Assembly (NCBI GenBank): GCA_030151165.1
Contig: JASLEM010000010.1
Location: 1-24,398 of the forward strand
Direction of reading: 5' to 3'
DNA length: 24,398 bases
DNA from: Burkholderiaceae bacterium
GTDB taxonomy: Bacteria; Pseudomonadota; Gammaproteobacteria; Burkholderiales; Burkholderiaceae
Shown here: positions 1-7,380 of the stretch, in pieces
Position numbering within the stretch: the first letter of the stretch is position 1
Layout: the number at the start of each line of letters is the position of its first letter
Position numbers and translations under genes: made by a program
The notes under the pieces: model-generated
Seen by the model: only the letters and a program-made list of their open reading frames with translations
Databases searched by the model: none
What the model was told of the DNA's origin: nothing

Positions 1-1
1 G

Positions 2-400
2 GCGCCGGCCGACGGCGCGCCCGCGCGGCTCGCGGATGTCGAGGGCATCGACCTCCCGCTCGCCTTGCACGCGGTCGGCGGCACGCAGGCGGTGCTCGAG
101 CGCGCGGTCGCCTCGTTCGTGCACCACTACGCGGCCGGCGAGCCCGCCCTCGAGGTGACGGGCCACGGCGACGATCTCGCGCGCTGGCGCGGGGCCGCGC
201 ACTCGCTGCGCGGCGCGCTGGTGACGATCGGCGCGATGGCGCTGGCCGCCGACGTGCGGCGCTTCGAGGACGAGCTGCAGGCCGGCGCCCGCGCGGACGC
301 GAACGCCGCCTCGCTCGGGCTGGACGCCATGCGCCTGCAGGCGCAGCTGCTGGGCCTCGTCGCGCGGCTCGAGGCGACGATCGTTCCGGCCGTGCAATGA
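2..400 (+). CDS. Hybrid sensor histidine kinase, C-terminal Hpt domain (partial, 5' end outside window)
   Basis: The reading frame is open from the left window edge (base 2) to the TGA at 398-400, so only the last 132 residues of a longer protein are visible. They form one alpha-helical histidine phosphotransfer (Hpt) domain. The phospho-acceptor is in AAHSLRGALVTIGA (His about residue 67 of the fragment), matching the H-x-L-(K/R)-G-x(5)-G signature. The preceding segment, with IDLPLALHAVGGTQAVLERA, has the usual first helix of Hpt domains at the end of multidomain hybrid kinases. Such domains pass phosphate from the receiver domain to a response regulator. The sensor, kinase and receiver parts are inferred to lie upstream; a free-standing Hpt protein is the alternative, since a TTG codon at 65 could be a start. 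It ends 175 nt before the next gene, with no clear link to it. Confidence 0.82.
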   Translation, partial: APADGAPARLADVEGIDLPLALHAVGGTQAVLERAVASFVHHYAAGEPALEVTGHGDDLARWRGAAHSLRGALVTIGAMALAADVRRFEDELQAGARADANAASLGLDAMRLQAQLLGLVARLEATIVPAVQ

Positions 401-575
401 CAGCGCTGTGTGACGGCAGGCGTGGCGCCGCCGTCCGGTTCGGCCGGTCAATCTTGCAGGGAGCTTGCCGCGGGCTGAATACCCTGGAAGGCTTGCCATC
501 CGACAATCGAGGCGTCGTGTCATCTGCGCCCGCACCGGGCTGCAAAGGCGCGGTCGTCTTGAAGATTGTCGATCC

Positions 576-1502
576 ATGTCCGATGTCGCGCGGCGCGCCA
601 CGCCCGCCCGCCTGGTCCTGTTCCACGGCCTGGCAAGTACCCCCAAGGAATTCGGGTTCCTGATCCATCCGCTGCGCCGCGAGGGCATCCGCCTCGAGGC
701 GCCCGAGGTGCCCGGCTACAGCGCCAGCTCGCTGGACGAGCGCACGCGCTGGCCGGCGTGGGTCGAGCAGGCCACGCAGGTGCTCGTGCGGCTGGGCGAG
801 GAATCGCCCGAGCCCTTCGTCCTCGGCGGCCTGTGCACCGGCGCGATGCTCGCGCTCGCCGTCGCCGGGGCCGCCGCGAAGGCCGGCCGGCCGTTGCCGG
901 GGCTGCGCGGCATCGCGTTGCTGTCGCCGCTGTTCGCCTACGACGGCTGGGGCCTGCCGCGCTGGTACGCGCTGCGCCGCGTCGCCTACGCGCTGGGCAT
1001 CACGCGGCACTTCCACATGGCCGAGCGGCCGCCGTTCGGGCTGAAGAACGAGCGCATGCGCCAGTGGGTGCGCGCGCAGATGGCGGCCGGCGGATCGGCG
1101 GGCGAGGCCACGCTGGTCGGGCCGGCGACGGTCCCGCTGCAGGTCGTGCGCGAGAGCGAGCGGCTGTCCGCGCACGTGACGACGCTGCTGCCGCGCGTGG
1201 CCGTGCCGGTGCTCGCGCAGCACGCGCGCGACGACGAGATCTGCTCGCTCGCGAGCGTGCGCTCGACGCTGCGCGGCATCCCGCCGCGGCTGCTGAGCCT
1301 GCAGGTGCTCGAGAACAGCTATCACATGATCACGGCGGACAACGACCGCCACCTCGTCGCCGACCGCCTCGCCACGTTCGTCCAGAGCCTGCCGTTCCAC
1401 CCGAACGTCCCCGCCGCGAACCGCGCCGGCGCGGCCTCGCCTGTCGCCGTTTCCTCCACGTTCCACTCCGATGCCGGCGCCGGCATCGGCATCGCATCAT
1501 GA
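576..1502 (+). CDS. Alpha/beta hydrolase with a cysteine nucleophile elbow
   Basis: 308-residue alpha/beta-hydrolase-fold protein of the serine aminopeptidase S33/carboxylesterase type. Visible are the oxyanion-side motif LVLFHGLAST (residues 13-22), the nucleophile elbow GGLCTGA with Cys87 where most relatives have Ser, a probable acid in HARDDE (Asp219/Asp220), and the catalytic His250 in NSYHMITADNDR, which is typical of carboxylesterases. No signal peptide is seen, so it should be cytosolic. I chose ATG 576 because the hydrolase fold starts about 12 residues later; an upstream in-frame extension to 465 has no family-like sequence. The stop overlaps the ACP start (ATGA, 1499-1502), so the two are translationally coupled. 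With the ACP and ketosynthase next door, a role as thioesterase or acyltransferase acting on acyl-ACP is inferred. The last ~35 residues run past the usual fold end. Confidence 0.85.
   Translation: MSDVARRATPARLVLFHGLASTPKEFGFLIHPLRREGIRLEAPEVPGYSASSLDERTRWPAWVEQATQVLVRLGEESPEPFVLGGLCTGAMLALAVAGAAAKAGRPLPGLRGIALLSPLFAYDGWGLPRWYALRRVAYALGITRHFHMAERPPFGLKNERMRQWVRAQMAAGGSAGEATLVGPATVPLQVVRESERLSAHVTTLLPRVAVPVLAQHARDDEICSLASVRSTLRGIPPRLLSLQVLENSYHMITADNDRHLVADRLATFVQSLPFHPNVPAANRAGAASPVAVSSTFHSDAGAGIGIAS
1468..1489. repeat. 22-nt perfect palindrome at the hydrolase/ACP junction
   Basis: The half-site CCGATGCCGGC is followed directly by its exact reverse complement. It lies in the last codons of the hydrolase, ending 9 nt before the ACP start codon. 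As RNA it could fold over the ACP ribosome-binding region; as DNA it could be a protein site. Either is inference, and chance palindromy in GC-rich DNA remains possible. Confidence 0.5.
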
Positions 1503-1744
1503 GCACCGTCGACCAACTGAAGACGCTTATCCACGAGAAGTTCGAGGTCGCGCTCGACGTCATCGACCCCGACGCCCCGTTCGCCAGCTACGAGCTCGAC
1601 TCGCTGACCGTCGCCGAGCTGATGTTCGCGATCGACGACGAGTTCCACGTCGTCGTGCCCGACGAGGCCGCGCACACCGTGACGACGCTGCGCGGCCTGG
1701 CCGAGCTCCTGGACACGCTGCTGGCCGCGAAGGCCGCGGCCTGA
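1499..1744 (+). CDS. Acyl carrier protein
   Basis: 81-residue acidic protein of normal acyl-carrier-protein length. The phosphopantetheine attachment site is YELDSLTVAELM, with Ser35 in the DSL motif at the start of helix II, followed by the acidic recognition stretch AIDDEFHVVVPDE and a final helix LRGLAELLDTLLA. Carrier proteins hold the growing or finished acyl chain as a thioester. The start overlaps the stop of the hydrolase by four bases (ATGA), and the ketosynthase begins 10 nt after its stop. This placement marks it as a pathway-dedicated carrier and not the housekeeping AcpP, which normally sits with fabD/fabG/fabF. No phosphopantetheinyl transferase is visible in the window, so it must be activated by one encoded elsewhere. 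Confidence 0.93.
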   Translation: MSTVDQLKTLIHEKFEVALDVIDPDAPFASYELDSLTVAELMFAIDDEFHVVVPDEAAHTVTTLRGLAELLDTLLAAKAAA

Positions 1745-1754
1745 GGACGCCGCC

Positions 1755-2975
1755 GTGAGCACGTCGCGCATCGGCGTCGCCGGCCTCGGCGTGACCTGCC
1801 CGCTCGGCGACTCGGCCGACGCCGCCTGGGCACGGCTCGTCGCGGGCGGCAGCGCCATCGCGCGCCAGTCGTTCGACGGCCTGCCCGACATCGCGTCGGC
1901 GCGCGTCACGGTCGACGTCTCGACGGCGCTCACGAAGCTGCAGCAGGTCGGCACCGAACGCGTCAGCCAGATGGCGTTGCTCACCGCGCGCCAGGCCATC
2001 GCCGACGCGGGGCTCGCGGCGTGGCCCGACCCGGAGCGCGTCGGCCTGTACCTCGGCACCGGCATGGGCGGCGCGGCGACGATGGACGCCGGCTACGCCG
2101 CGCTGCACGGCGGCCAGCGCCTGCCGCCGCTGACGGTGCCGGCCGGCATGGTCAACGGCGCGGCGGGCGTGGTCGCGATGCATTGCGACATCCGCGGGCC
2201 CGTGCTCACGTACGCGGTCGCGTGCGCGTCGAGCTCGGTCGCGATCGCGGAGGCCGCGCACGCGCTGCGGCGTGGCGAGATCGACATCGCGATCGCCGGC
2301 GGCGCCGAGGCCGTGCTCGCGCGCGGCACGGTCGCCGCCTGGCAGGCGCTGCGCACGCTGGCCGTGCCGCGCGAGCCGGACGTCGAGCACAGCTGCCGCC
2401 CGTTCTCCGCCGACCGCGGTGGGCTCGTGCTCGGCGAAGGCGCGGCTTTCCTCGTGCTGCGGCGCGAGGAGGATCTCGCGCGCGACGGCGTCGCGCCCCA
2501 TGCGTGGCTCGCCGGCTCGGGCGTGCGCTGCGACGCGACGCACCTGACCAACCCGCAGGTGCGCGGTCAGGCCGCCGCGATGCGCGCGGCGCTCGCGAGC
2601 AGCGGCCTCGCCCCCGCGGACATCGGCTACTGCAACGCGCACGGCACCGGCACGGTGGCGGGCGACCCGGTCGAATGCGAGGCGCTGCGCGAGGTGTGGG
2701 GCGACGGCGCGGCCGCGCTGCACGTGAGCGCGACCAAGGCCGCGCACGGCCACCTGCTCGGTGCGGCCGGCGCGCTCGAGGCCGTCTGGACGGTGCTCGC
2801 GCTGCGCGAGGGCGTGCTGCCGCCGACGCAGGGCGTGAGCGACGTCGACCCGCGCTGCGCGGGCCTCGCGCACGTGCTCGGCCAGGGGCTCGCGCAGCCC
2901 GGCCTGCGCCACGCGATCAGCAACACGTTCGCGTTCGGCGGCACGAACGCGAGCCTGGTCTTCAGCCGCGCGTGA
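1755..2975 (+). CDS. Beta-ketoacyl-ACP synthase (KAS I/II, FabF-like)
   Basis: 406-residue condensing enzyme of usual FabF length. The complete Cys-His-His triad is present: Cys157 in YAVACASSSVAIAE, His296 in NAHGTGTVAGDPVE, and His331 in TKAAHGHLLGAAGA with the conserved Lys328. The glycine-rich end FAFGGTNASLVF is also intact. It should catalyse decarboxylative Claisen condensation of an acyl primer with malonyl-ACP. The GTG start at 1755 is preceded by GAGGA seven bases upstream. It lies 10 nt after the ACP gene, and its stop overlaps the next start (TGATG). No ketoreductase, dehydratase, enoyl reductase or acyltransferase accompanies it, so it either borrows housekeeping FAS enzymes or performs a single condensation. 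Polyketide-type use cannot be excluded. Confidence 0.93.
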   Translation: MSTSRIGVAGLGVTCPLGDSADAAWARLVAGGSAIARQSFDGLPDIASARVTVDVSTALTKLQQVGTERVSQMALLTARQAIADAGLAAWPDPERVGLYLGTGMGGAATMDAGYAALHGGQRLPPLTVPAGMVNGAAGVVAMHCDIRGPVLTYAVACASSSVAIAEAAHALRRGEIDIAIAGGAEAVLARGTVAAWQALRTLAVPREPDVEHSCRPFSADRGGLVLGEGAAFLVLRREEDLARDGVAPHAWLAGSGVRCDATHLTNPQVRGQAAAMRAALASSGLAPADIGYCNAHGTGTVAGDPVECEALREVWGDGAAALHVSATKAAHGHLLGAAGALEAVWTVLALREGVLPPTQGVSDVDPRCAGLAHVLGQGLAQPGLRHAISNTFAFGGTNASLVFSRA

Positions 2976-3757
2976 TGCGCGTGATGCGCGCGGGCAGCCG
3001 CCTTTCCACGCGTGCGCACGCGGGACGCGCGCTCGCGCTCGCAGCGCTGTCCGCCTGCGGCACCGCGAGCGCCGACGGCCGCGCCGTCGATGCCTGGACC
3101 TTGGACGGTGATGTCGGCGCCGCGGTGCTGTCCACCCAGGGCTCGGCGCCGGGCCAGGCGGTGCGCACGCGCGCCATCCCGTATGTCTACGCCGACTTCG
3201 GCCGCCTGTTCGCGCGCGAGGACACCGTCGGCGCGAAGCTGCTGCCCGTCGGCTGGGGCGCGGTCGAAGTGGTCGCGCGCGTGAGCACCGAGGGCGAAGA
3301 CAGCAAGGGGCCGCTCGTCCCGAGCCGCAAGAATCCGCGGCCCGTCGGCCTCGGCACGTTCCAGGAGACGCCGTGGGGCGGCGTGTTCCTCGACGCGTTC
3401 CACGACACCGTCTCGGGCGGCACGCTGCTCGAGGCCTCGTACGCCGCCGAGGTCGCGCTGGGGCCGCTCACGTTCTACCCGCAGGCGGGCGTCGCGCATC
3501 GCAGCGCGCGCTATGTCGATCACCTGTACGGTGTGACGTCCGCCGAGTCGCTGGCGAGCGGCGTGCGCGCCTACACGGCGGGCGCGTCGACGATGCCGGT
3601 GCTGGGCCTGTCGGCGCAGTGGGCGGTCGCGCCGGGCTGGGTCGTCGTCGCGCATGCGGAGCGCGAGAGCTTCGACCCCGCGATCTCCGACAGCCCGCGC
3701 GTGAATCGCCGCGGGCAGTCGACGGCCTTCCTCGCGATCGCGCGGCATTTCGACTGA
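2975..3757 (+). CDS. MipA/OmpV family outer membrane protein
   Basis: 260-residue exported protein. An N-terminal signal sequence (residues about 10-33, ALALAALSACGTASADG) ends in a signal peptidase I site ASA|D. LSAC inside it also resembles a lipobox, so a lipoprotein is a weaker alternative. The body alternates short amphipathic strands, and the motifs YVDHLYGVTSAES and DSPRVNRRGQSTAF correspond to conserved spots in the MipA/OmpV scaffold family of 10-12-strand barrels. It ends ARHFD, with the barrel-type aromatic residue next to last. The start ATG overlaps the ketosynthase stop (TGATG), tying an outer membrane protein into a lipid-synthesis operon. A role as exporter, receptor or modifying platform for the lipid product is inference. 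An acyl-modifying barrel enzyme is an alternative I cannot exclude. Confidence 0.7.
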   Translation: MRVMRAGSRLSTRAHAGRALALAALSACGTASADGRAVDAWTLDGDVGAAVLSTQGSAPGQAVRTRAIPYVYADFGRLFAREDTVGAKLLPVGWGAVEVVARVSTEGEDSKGPLVPSRKNPRPVGLGTFQETPWGGVFLDAFHDTVSGGTLLEASYAAEVALGPLTFYPQAGVAHRSARYVDHLYGVTSAESLASGVRAYTAGASTMPVLGLSAQWAVAPGWVVVAHAERESFDPAISDSPRVNRRGQSTAFLAIARHFD

Positions 3758-3762
3758 GCGCG

Positions 3763-4878
3763 ATGGAAGACGTCATCGTCTATGCGCTGCCGCTGTTCGG
3801 GCTGCTGATGGGCGCGGAGTTCGTCTACGGCGTGATCCGCGGGCGCAACAACTACGGCTTCAGCGACACGCTGGCGAGCCTGAGCCAGGGCCTGCTGAGC
3901 CAGGTGGTGGCCGTGTGCACGCAGCTTGTGCAGGTCGGCTTCTACGCGATGGCGTACCCGTTCGTCGCGCTCGCGCCGCACGCCGCGTGGTGGCACCACG
4001 CGCCCGGCATCGCGCTGGCCGTGCTGCTGTACGACTTCTGCGACTACTGGCTGCACCGCGTCTCGCACGAGAGCGCGATCTTCTGGGCCGCGCACGTCGT
4101 CCATCACCAGAGCGAGCACTTCAATCTGTCGACGGCGCTGCGCCAGGAGAGCGCGTACGCGTTGTCGGGCTTCGCGTTCTTCCTGCCGCTGGCGGTTGCG
4201 GGCGTGCCCCCGGACGTCTTCGCGATCGCGGGGCTCGTCGTGCTGATGTACCAGTTCTGGATCCACACCGAGCACGTCGGCCGGCTGGGCGTGCTCGACC
4301 GGATCTTCTCGACGCCGTCGAACCACCGCGTGCACCACGCCGTCAACGACCGCTACATCGACCGCAACTACGGCGCGATCCTCGTCGTGTGGGATCGCCT
4401 GTTCGGCACCTTCGAGCCCGAGTCCGAACCCTGCGTCTACGGCACGCGCGTGCCGCTGCGCCGCTGGGATCCGCTCGTGGCGGTGGGGCGCACGTACGCG
4501 GAGCTGTTCGCGAAGTGCGGCCGTGCGCGCGGCTGGCGCGACAAGGTGCAGGTGCTGTTGCGGTCGCCGTCGTGGGAGCCGGGCGGATACCCGGTCACCG
4601 TATCGGCCGCGGATGCGAGGCGCGTCGATGTCCCGATCGGGCGCGCGCGCCAGGTCGCGGCGGCGACGCTGTTCGTCGTCGCGGTCGCCGCGACGGCCGG
4701 GTTCCTGTGGCGCGCGGACGATCTCGGCCGCGCGGCCACCGGCGGCGCGGCGCTGGGGCTCGTCGCGACGCTGTGGGCGATCGGCGCGCTGCTCGAGCGC
4801 CGAGGGTCGCTCGCCGCCGCGGTCGCGTTCGGCCTGGCGGGCGCGGGCGGCGTGACGGCGCTGCTGGTCTTCGCCTGA
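3763..4878 (+). CDS. Sterol desaturase / fatty acid hydroxylase family membrane protein
   Basis: 371-residue integral membrane di-iron enzyme. The histidine clusters of the family are present: HRVSH (His98, His102), HVVHH (His111, 114, 115), a WIHTEH segment (His168, His171) and HRVHH (His188, 191, 192). Hydrophobic segments lie near residues 5-25, 45-70, 82-97 and 135-165, with extra C-terminal helices after about residue 290 (AAATLFVVAVAATAGFLW and the final GLAGAGGVTALLVFA). Family members hydroxylate or desaturate acyl chains, sterols or ether lipids using O2. It starts 5 nt after the MipA-like gene, so it is probably the last gene of the hydrolase-ACP-ketosynthase operon and may oxidise the chain made there. 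The substrate is unknown. The C-terminal four-helix extension is outside the catalytic domain and may anchor or pair the protein. Confidence 0.9.
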   Translation: MEDVIVYALPLFGLLMGAEFVYGVIRGRNNYGFSDTLASLSQGLLSQVVAVCTQLVQVGFYAMAYPFVALAPHAAWWHHAPGIALAVLLYDFCDYWLHRVSHESAIFWAAHVVHHQSEHFNLSTALRQESAYALSGFAFFLPLAVAGVPPDVFAIAGLVVLMYQFWIHTEHVGRLGVLDRIFSTPSNHRVHHAVNDRYIDRNYGAILVVWDRLFGTFEPESEPCVYGTRVPLRRWDPLVAVGRTYAELFAKCGRARGWRDKVQVLLRSPSWEPGGYPVTVSAADARRVDVPIGRARQVAAATLFVVAVAATAGFLWRADDLGRAATGGAALGLVATLWAIGALLERRGSLAAAVAFGLAGAGGVTALLVFA

Positions 4879-4880
4879 TC

Positions 4881-4895
4881 GGCGCGCCGCGCGCC
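4881..4895. terminator. Short GC hairpin between convergent genes
   Basis: GGCGCG, a CCG loop, then CGCGCC form a 6-bp stem that fills the 17-nt gap between the convergent hydroxylase and diguanylate cyclase stops. There is no T-tract, so it is at best a weak bidirectional stop. Confidence 0.3.
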
Positions 4896-6365
4896 TCAGG
4901 CCGGCGCGACCACCACCTGGTTGCGCCCGTTCGCCTTGGCCTGGTACAGCGCCTCGTCCGCCTTGCGGATCAGCCTCTCCACGCCGTTGTCCTTGCCGGG
5001 CGTGAGCATCGCCACGCCGATGCTGACCGTCACCACGCCGAAAGGCGAGCTCGCGTGCGGGCGCGCGTCGGCCTGGAGCGCGGCGCAGATCGCGCGGGCG
5101 AGGGCGATGACGCCGGTCGAGTTGACGGACGACACGATGAGCGCGAACTCCTCGCCACCGTAGCGCGCGACGAGGTCGTCGGCGCGGTGCACCTGCGCCG
5201 CGAGCAGGCGCGCGATCGCCTTGAGGCAGTCGTCGCCAGCCTGGTGGCCGTAGCGGTCGTTGTAGCTCTTGAACAGGTCGACATCGAGCAGCGCCAGCGC
5301 CACCGGCTTGCCGGCGCGGCGCGCGCGCTGCCATTCGGCCTGCAGCGCCTCGTCGAAGCGGCGGCGGTTGGCGATGCCGGTGAGGCCGTCGGTCGCGCTC
5401 AGCGCGGCCAGCCGGCCATTGAGCTCCTGCAGTTCCTGCGTGCGCTCGCGCACCTTGTCCTCGAGGCTGCGCGTGAGCGTGCGCTGCTCGGAGAACAGCG
5501 TCGCGAAGCCCATGCCGACGATGCTCAGCGTCAGGATGAATTCCTGCGTGCGCAGGATCAGCTCGTGCGCGGGCGCGTCGCCGAACGGCTTGTGCCCGCG
5601 CGTCTGGCCCCACGACGTCGCCAGCGCGATCGCGGCCACCGCGAGCGAGGTCCAGCGCTGCTCGAAGCGGACGGCCATGTACAGCACCGACGGCAGCAGC
5701 AGCGTCGGCGTCAGCGGCACGCCGCCGAGCCTCTCGGACTCGCCGGACAGCACGAGCGCCGCGAGCGCCACCGTGAGCGCGACCACCGCGCCGTCCAGCC
5801 AGCGCGCCGGCGGCGCCTCGCGGCGCGGCTGCGCGAAGGCGAGCAGCATCGGCGTGTAGATCAGCAGGCCCAGCGCATCGCCGAACCACCACAGCAGCGC
5901 GAGCGTCGAATAGGACGTGTGCCCGTTGCCCATCAGCTTGAGCACGGCACCGGCGAACAGCGACGAGCTCAGCGAGCCGACCAGCGGCCCGGCGACGACG
6001 AACTTGCCGAAGTCCTGCAGCCGCTCCAGCCCGGGCGACGCGCCGACCCGGCGCATCAGCCACCACGTCAGCACCACCTCGCCGAGGTTGCCCAGGCAGA
6101 ACAGCAGCGCCTCGAGCGCCGGGAACACGGGCAGGTTCGCCGCGAGATCGGACGCGAACGCCAGCGCCGCGAGCGCCCAGCCGCGCTGGCCGCGCCAGTA
6201 CAGCAGCGCGGCCAGCAGCACGGCGTTGGGCAGCCAGACGACAACTTCCTTCTCGGGCGACGCGGCGCACACGAACACCAGCTTGACGCTGGCGTAGTGC
6301 AGCAGGGGCAGCAGCGCGTACACCCACCATCTCGGCGGGGGCGGCAGGGGCGCGGGGCTCAGCAT
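4896..6365 (-). CDS. Diguanylate cyclase with N-terminal MASE1-type membrane sensor
   Basis: 489 residues. The first ~290 form about eight hydrophobic helices. The stretch VVVWLPNAVLLAALLYWRG (about 42-60) is characteristic of the MASE1 integral membrane sensor. A short coiled linker (about 295-322, LEDKVRERTQELQELNGRL) leads to a complete GGDEF domain: DGLTGIANRRRF, the metal/substrate motif LLDVDLFKSYNDRYGH, and the active site RYGGEEF (GGEEF 403-407). The allosteric I-site RxxD (Arg394-Asp397) is intact five residues upstream, so product feedback inhibition is expected. It makes c-di-GMP from two GTP in response to an unknown signal. ATG 6365 was chosen because the first helix follows shortly. 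The gene converges on the lipid operon and diverges from the PEP-CTERM gene. Confidence 0.9.
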   Translation of the reverse strand: MLSPAPLPPPPRWWVYALLPLLHYASVKLVFVCAASPEKEVVVWLPNAVLLAALLYWRGQRGWALAALAFASDLAANLPVFPALEALLFCLGNLGEVVLTWWLMRRVGASPGLERLQDFGKFVVAGPLVGSLSSSLFAGAVLKLMGNGHTSYSTLALLWWFGDALGLLIYTPMLLAFAQPRREAPPARWLDGAVVALTVALAALVLSGESERLGGVPLTPTLLLPSVLYMAVRFEQRWTSLAVAAIALATSWGQTRGHKPFGDAPAHELILRTQEFILTLSIVGMGFATLFSEQRTLTRSLEDKVRERTQELQELNGRLAALSATDGLTGIANRRRFDEALQAEWQRARRAGKPVALALLDVDLFKSYNDRYGHQAGDDCLKAIARLLAAQVHRADDLVARYGGEEFALIVSSVNSTGVIALARAICAALQADARPHASSPFGVVTVSIGVAMLTPGKDNGVERLIRKADEALYQAKANGRNQVVVAPA

Positions 6366-6402
6366 CGAGGCACGGGCGGGAAGTGCAGGGGAGCGATGGA
6401 CG

Positions 6403-6431
6403 AGTGTAGGGGCAATGCGCGCCAGCTCGAC
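6403..6431 (-). promoter_or_regulatory. Possible promoter of the MASE1-GGDEF gene
   Basis: On the minus strand a TACACT hexamer (plus bases 6403-6408) lies about 38 nt upstream of the start codon. No convincing -35 box is found at 16-18 nt, so this is a weak call resting on the -10 match. Confidence 0.25.
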
Positions 6432-6489
6432 GGTTCACCCCGCCGCGCGGTCGCGCGCGCGGTGCGCGCGGACCCCCAATTCTGAGGAT

Positions 6490-6517
6490 GGGACAAGCGG
6501 CCGTCCGCCGCTAGATT
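6490..6517 (+). promoter_or_regulatory. Possible promoter of the PEP-CTERM gene
   Basis: GGGACA (6490-6495), a 16-nt spacer and TAGATT (6512-6517) each match four of six sigma-70 consensus bases. It lies about 90 nt upstream of the ATG. No sigma-54 type -24/-12 element, as found upstream of some PEP-CTERM genes, was seen. Confidence 0.28.
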
Positions 6518-6606
6518 CCGGGAAGCTGGTCGCACGGCGCCCGGCGCGGCGCCGCGGGCCGTCGATCCGCCACCATCGGACTCCACCGGACGAGAGGGTA
6601 GACACC

Positions 6607-7299
6607 ATGCAGACCAAGATCACCGCCGCGGCCCTGGCCGCCTTTCTTGCCCTGGGCGCGCAGGGCGCGTCGGCCGCGACCGTGTCGTGGGCCGACTGGA
6701 GCAGCAGCACGTCGAACACCGTCTCCGGCACGCTGACGGTCGACGGCGCGCCCGTCGGCGTCACGTACAGCGGCGCGCAGTACCAGTTCGCGCAGATCAA
6801 CGGCGGCGGCACCAACTACTGGTCGCCGACCGCGCCGTACCTCAGCGCGTCGGTGTCGAACGCGCCGGGCACGCCGGACATCGTCGCGCTGAACGCCGCG
6901 GGCACCAGCGTGATCACGTTCTCGGCGCCGGTCGTCAACCCGCTGCTCGCGCTCGTGAGCTGGAACGGCGCGTCGGTGACCTTCGGCGGCGGCAGCGACT
7001 CGCAGGCCTACGACATCGACTACCTCAGTTCCGGCTGCGGCTACTGGGGCTGCGGCACCTACGCCACGCCCACCAGCAACTCGTTCGTCGGCAGCGGCGA
7101 GCTGCACGGCGTGATCGAGCTGGTCGGCACCTACTCGTCGATCTCGTTCACCGACACCACCAACGAGAACTGGCACGGCCTGACCGTCGGCGCCTTCGCG
7201 AGCGCGGTGCCCGAGCCGGGCGAGGTCGGCCTGATGCTGCTGGGCCTGGGCGTCGTCGGCGCGGTGGCGCGCCGCCGCAAGGATCGCGACGCCGCCTGA
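6607..7299 (+). CDS. PEP-CTERM sorting-domain protein (secreted, function unknown)
   Basis: 230 residues with three parts. There is a signal peptide (residues 1-23, cleavage after GASA). The mature region is rich in Ser, Thr, Gly and Asn and looks beta-stranded and extracellular. The C-terminal sorting signal (201-230) has VPEP, then a hydrophobic segment LMLLGLGVVGAV and the basic tail ARRRKDR. PEP-CTERM signals are processed by exosortase EpsH/XrtA-type enzymes in exopolysaccharide-producing Gram-negatives. The central part has one Cys pair, SSGCGYWGCG, that could form a disulfide. ATG 6607 has AGAGGG at a suitable distance. No exosortase or polysaccharide gene is in the window, so it is a dispersed substrate of a system encoded elsewhere. 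The gene is followed by a clear terminator and looks monocistronic. Confidence 0.88.
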   Translation: MQTKITAAALAAFLALGAQGASAATVSWADWSSSTSNTVSGTLTVDGAPVGVTYSGAQYQFAQINGGGTNYWSPTAPYLSASVSNAPGTPDIVALNAAGTSVITFSAPVVNPLLALVSWNGASVTFGGGSDSQAYDIDYLSSGCGYWGCGTYATPTSNSFVGSGELHGVIELVGTYSSISFTDTTNENWHGLTVGAFASAVPEPGEVGLMLLGLGVVGAVARRRKDRDAA

Positions 7300-7329
7300 C
7301 GCGTCACCGGCATCGGTCTCGGTGTCCGA

Positions 7330-7365
7330 CCGCCGCCCGCGTCGCGCAGACGCCGGCGGCTTTTT
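7330..7365 (+). terminator. Rho-independent terminator after the PEP-CTERM gene
   Basis: CCGCCG (7330-7335) pairs with CGGCGG (7354-7359), and GCGTC (7339-7343) with GACGC (7349-7353), leaving a 3-nt bulge and a 5-nt loop. A run of five T follows at 7361-7365. It sits 30 nt after the stop and just before the convergent PH-domain gene. Confidence 0.85.
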
Positions 7366-7380
7366 CATGCGCGGGCCGTC

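Noticed and set aside
485..505. Sigma-54-like TGG...TTGC upstream of the hydrolase
   Set aside because: The distance between the two elements is three bases too short for a -24/-12 promoter.
3571..6438. Long open frame on the minus strand (over 900 codons) across the hydroxylase and MASE1-GGDEF genes
   Set aside because: It is Arg/Ala-rich shadow sequence caused by high GC; the overlapping frames carry clear conserved motifs and this one has none.
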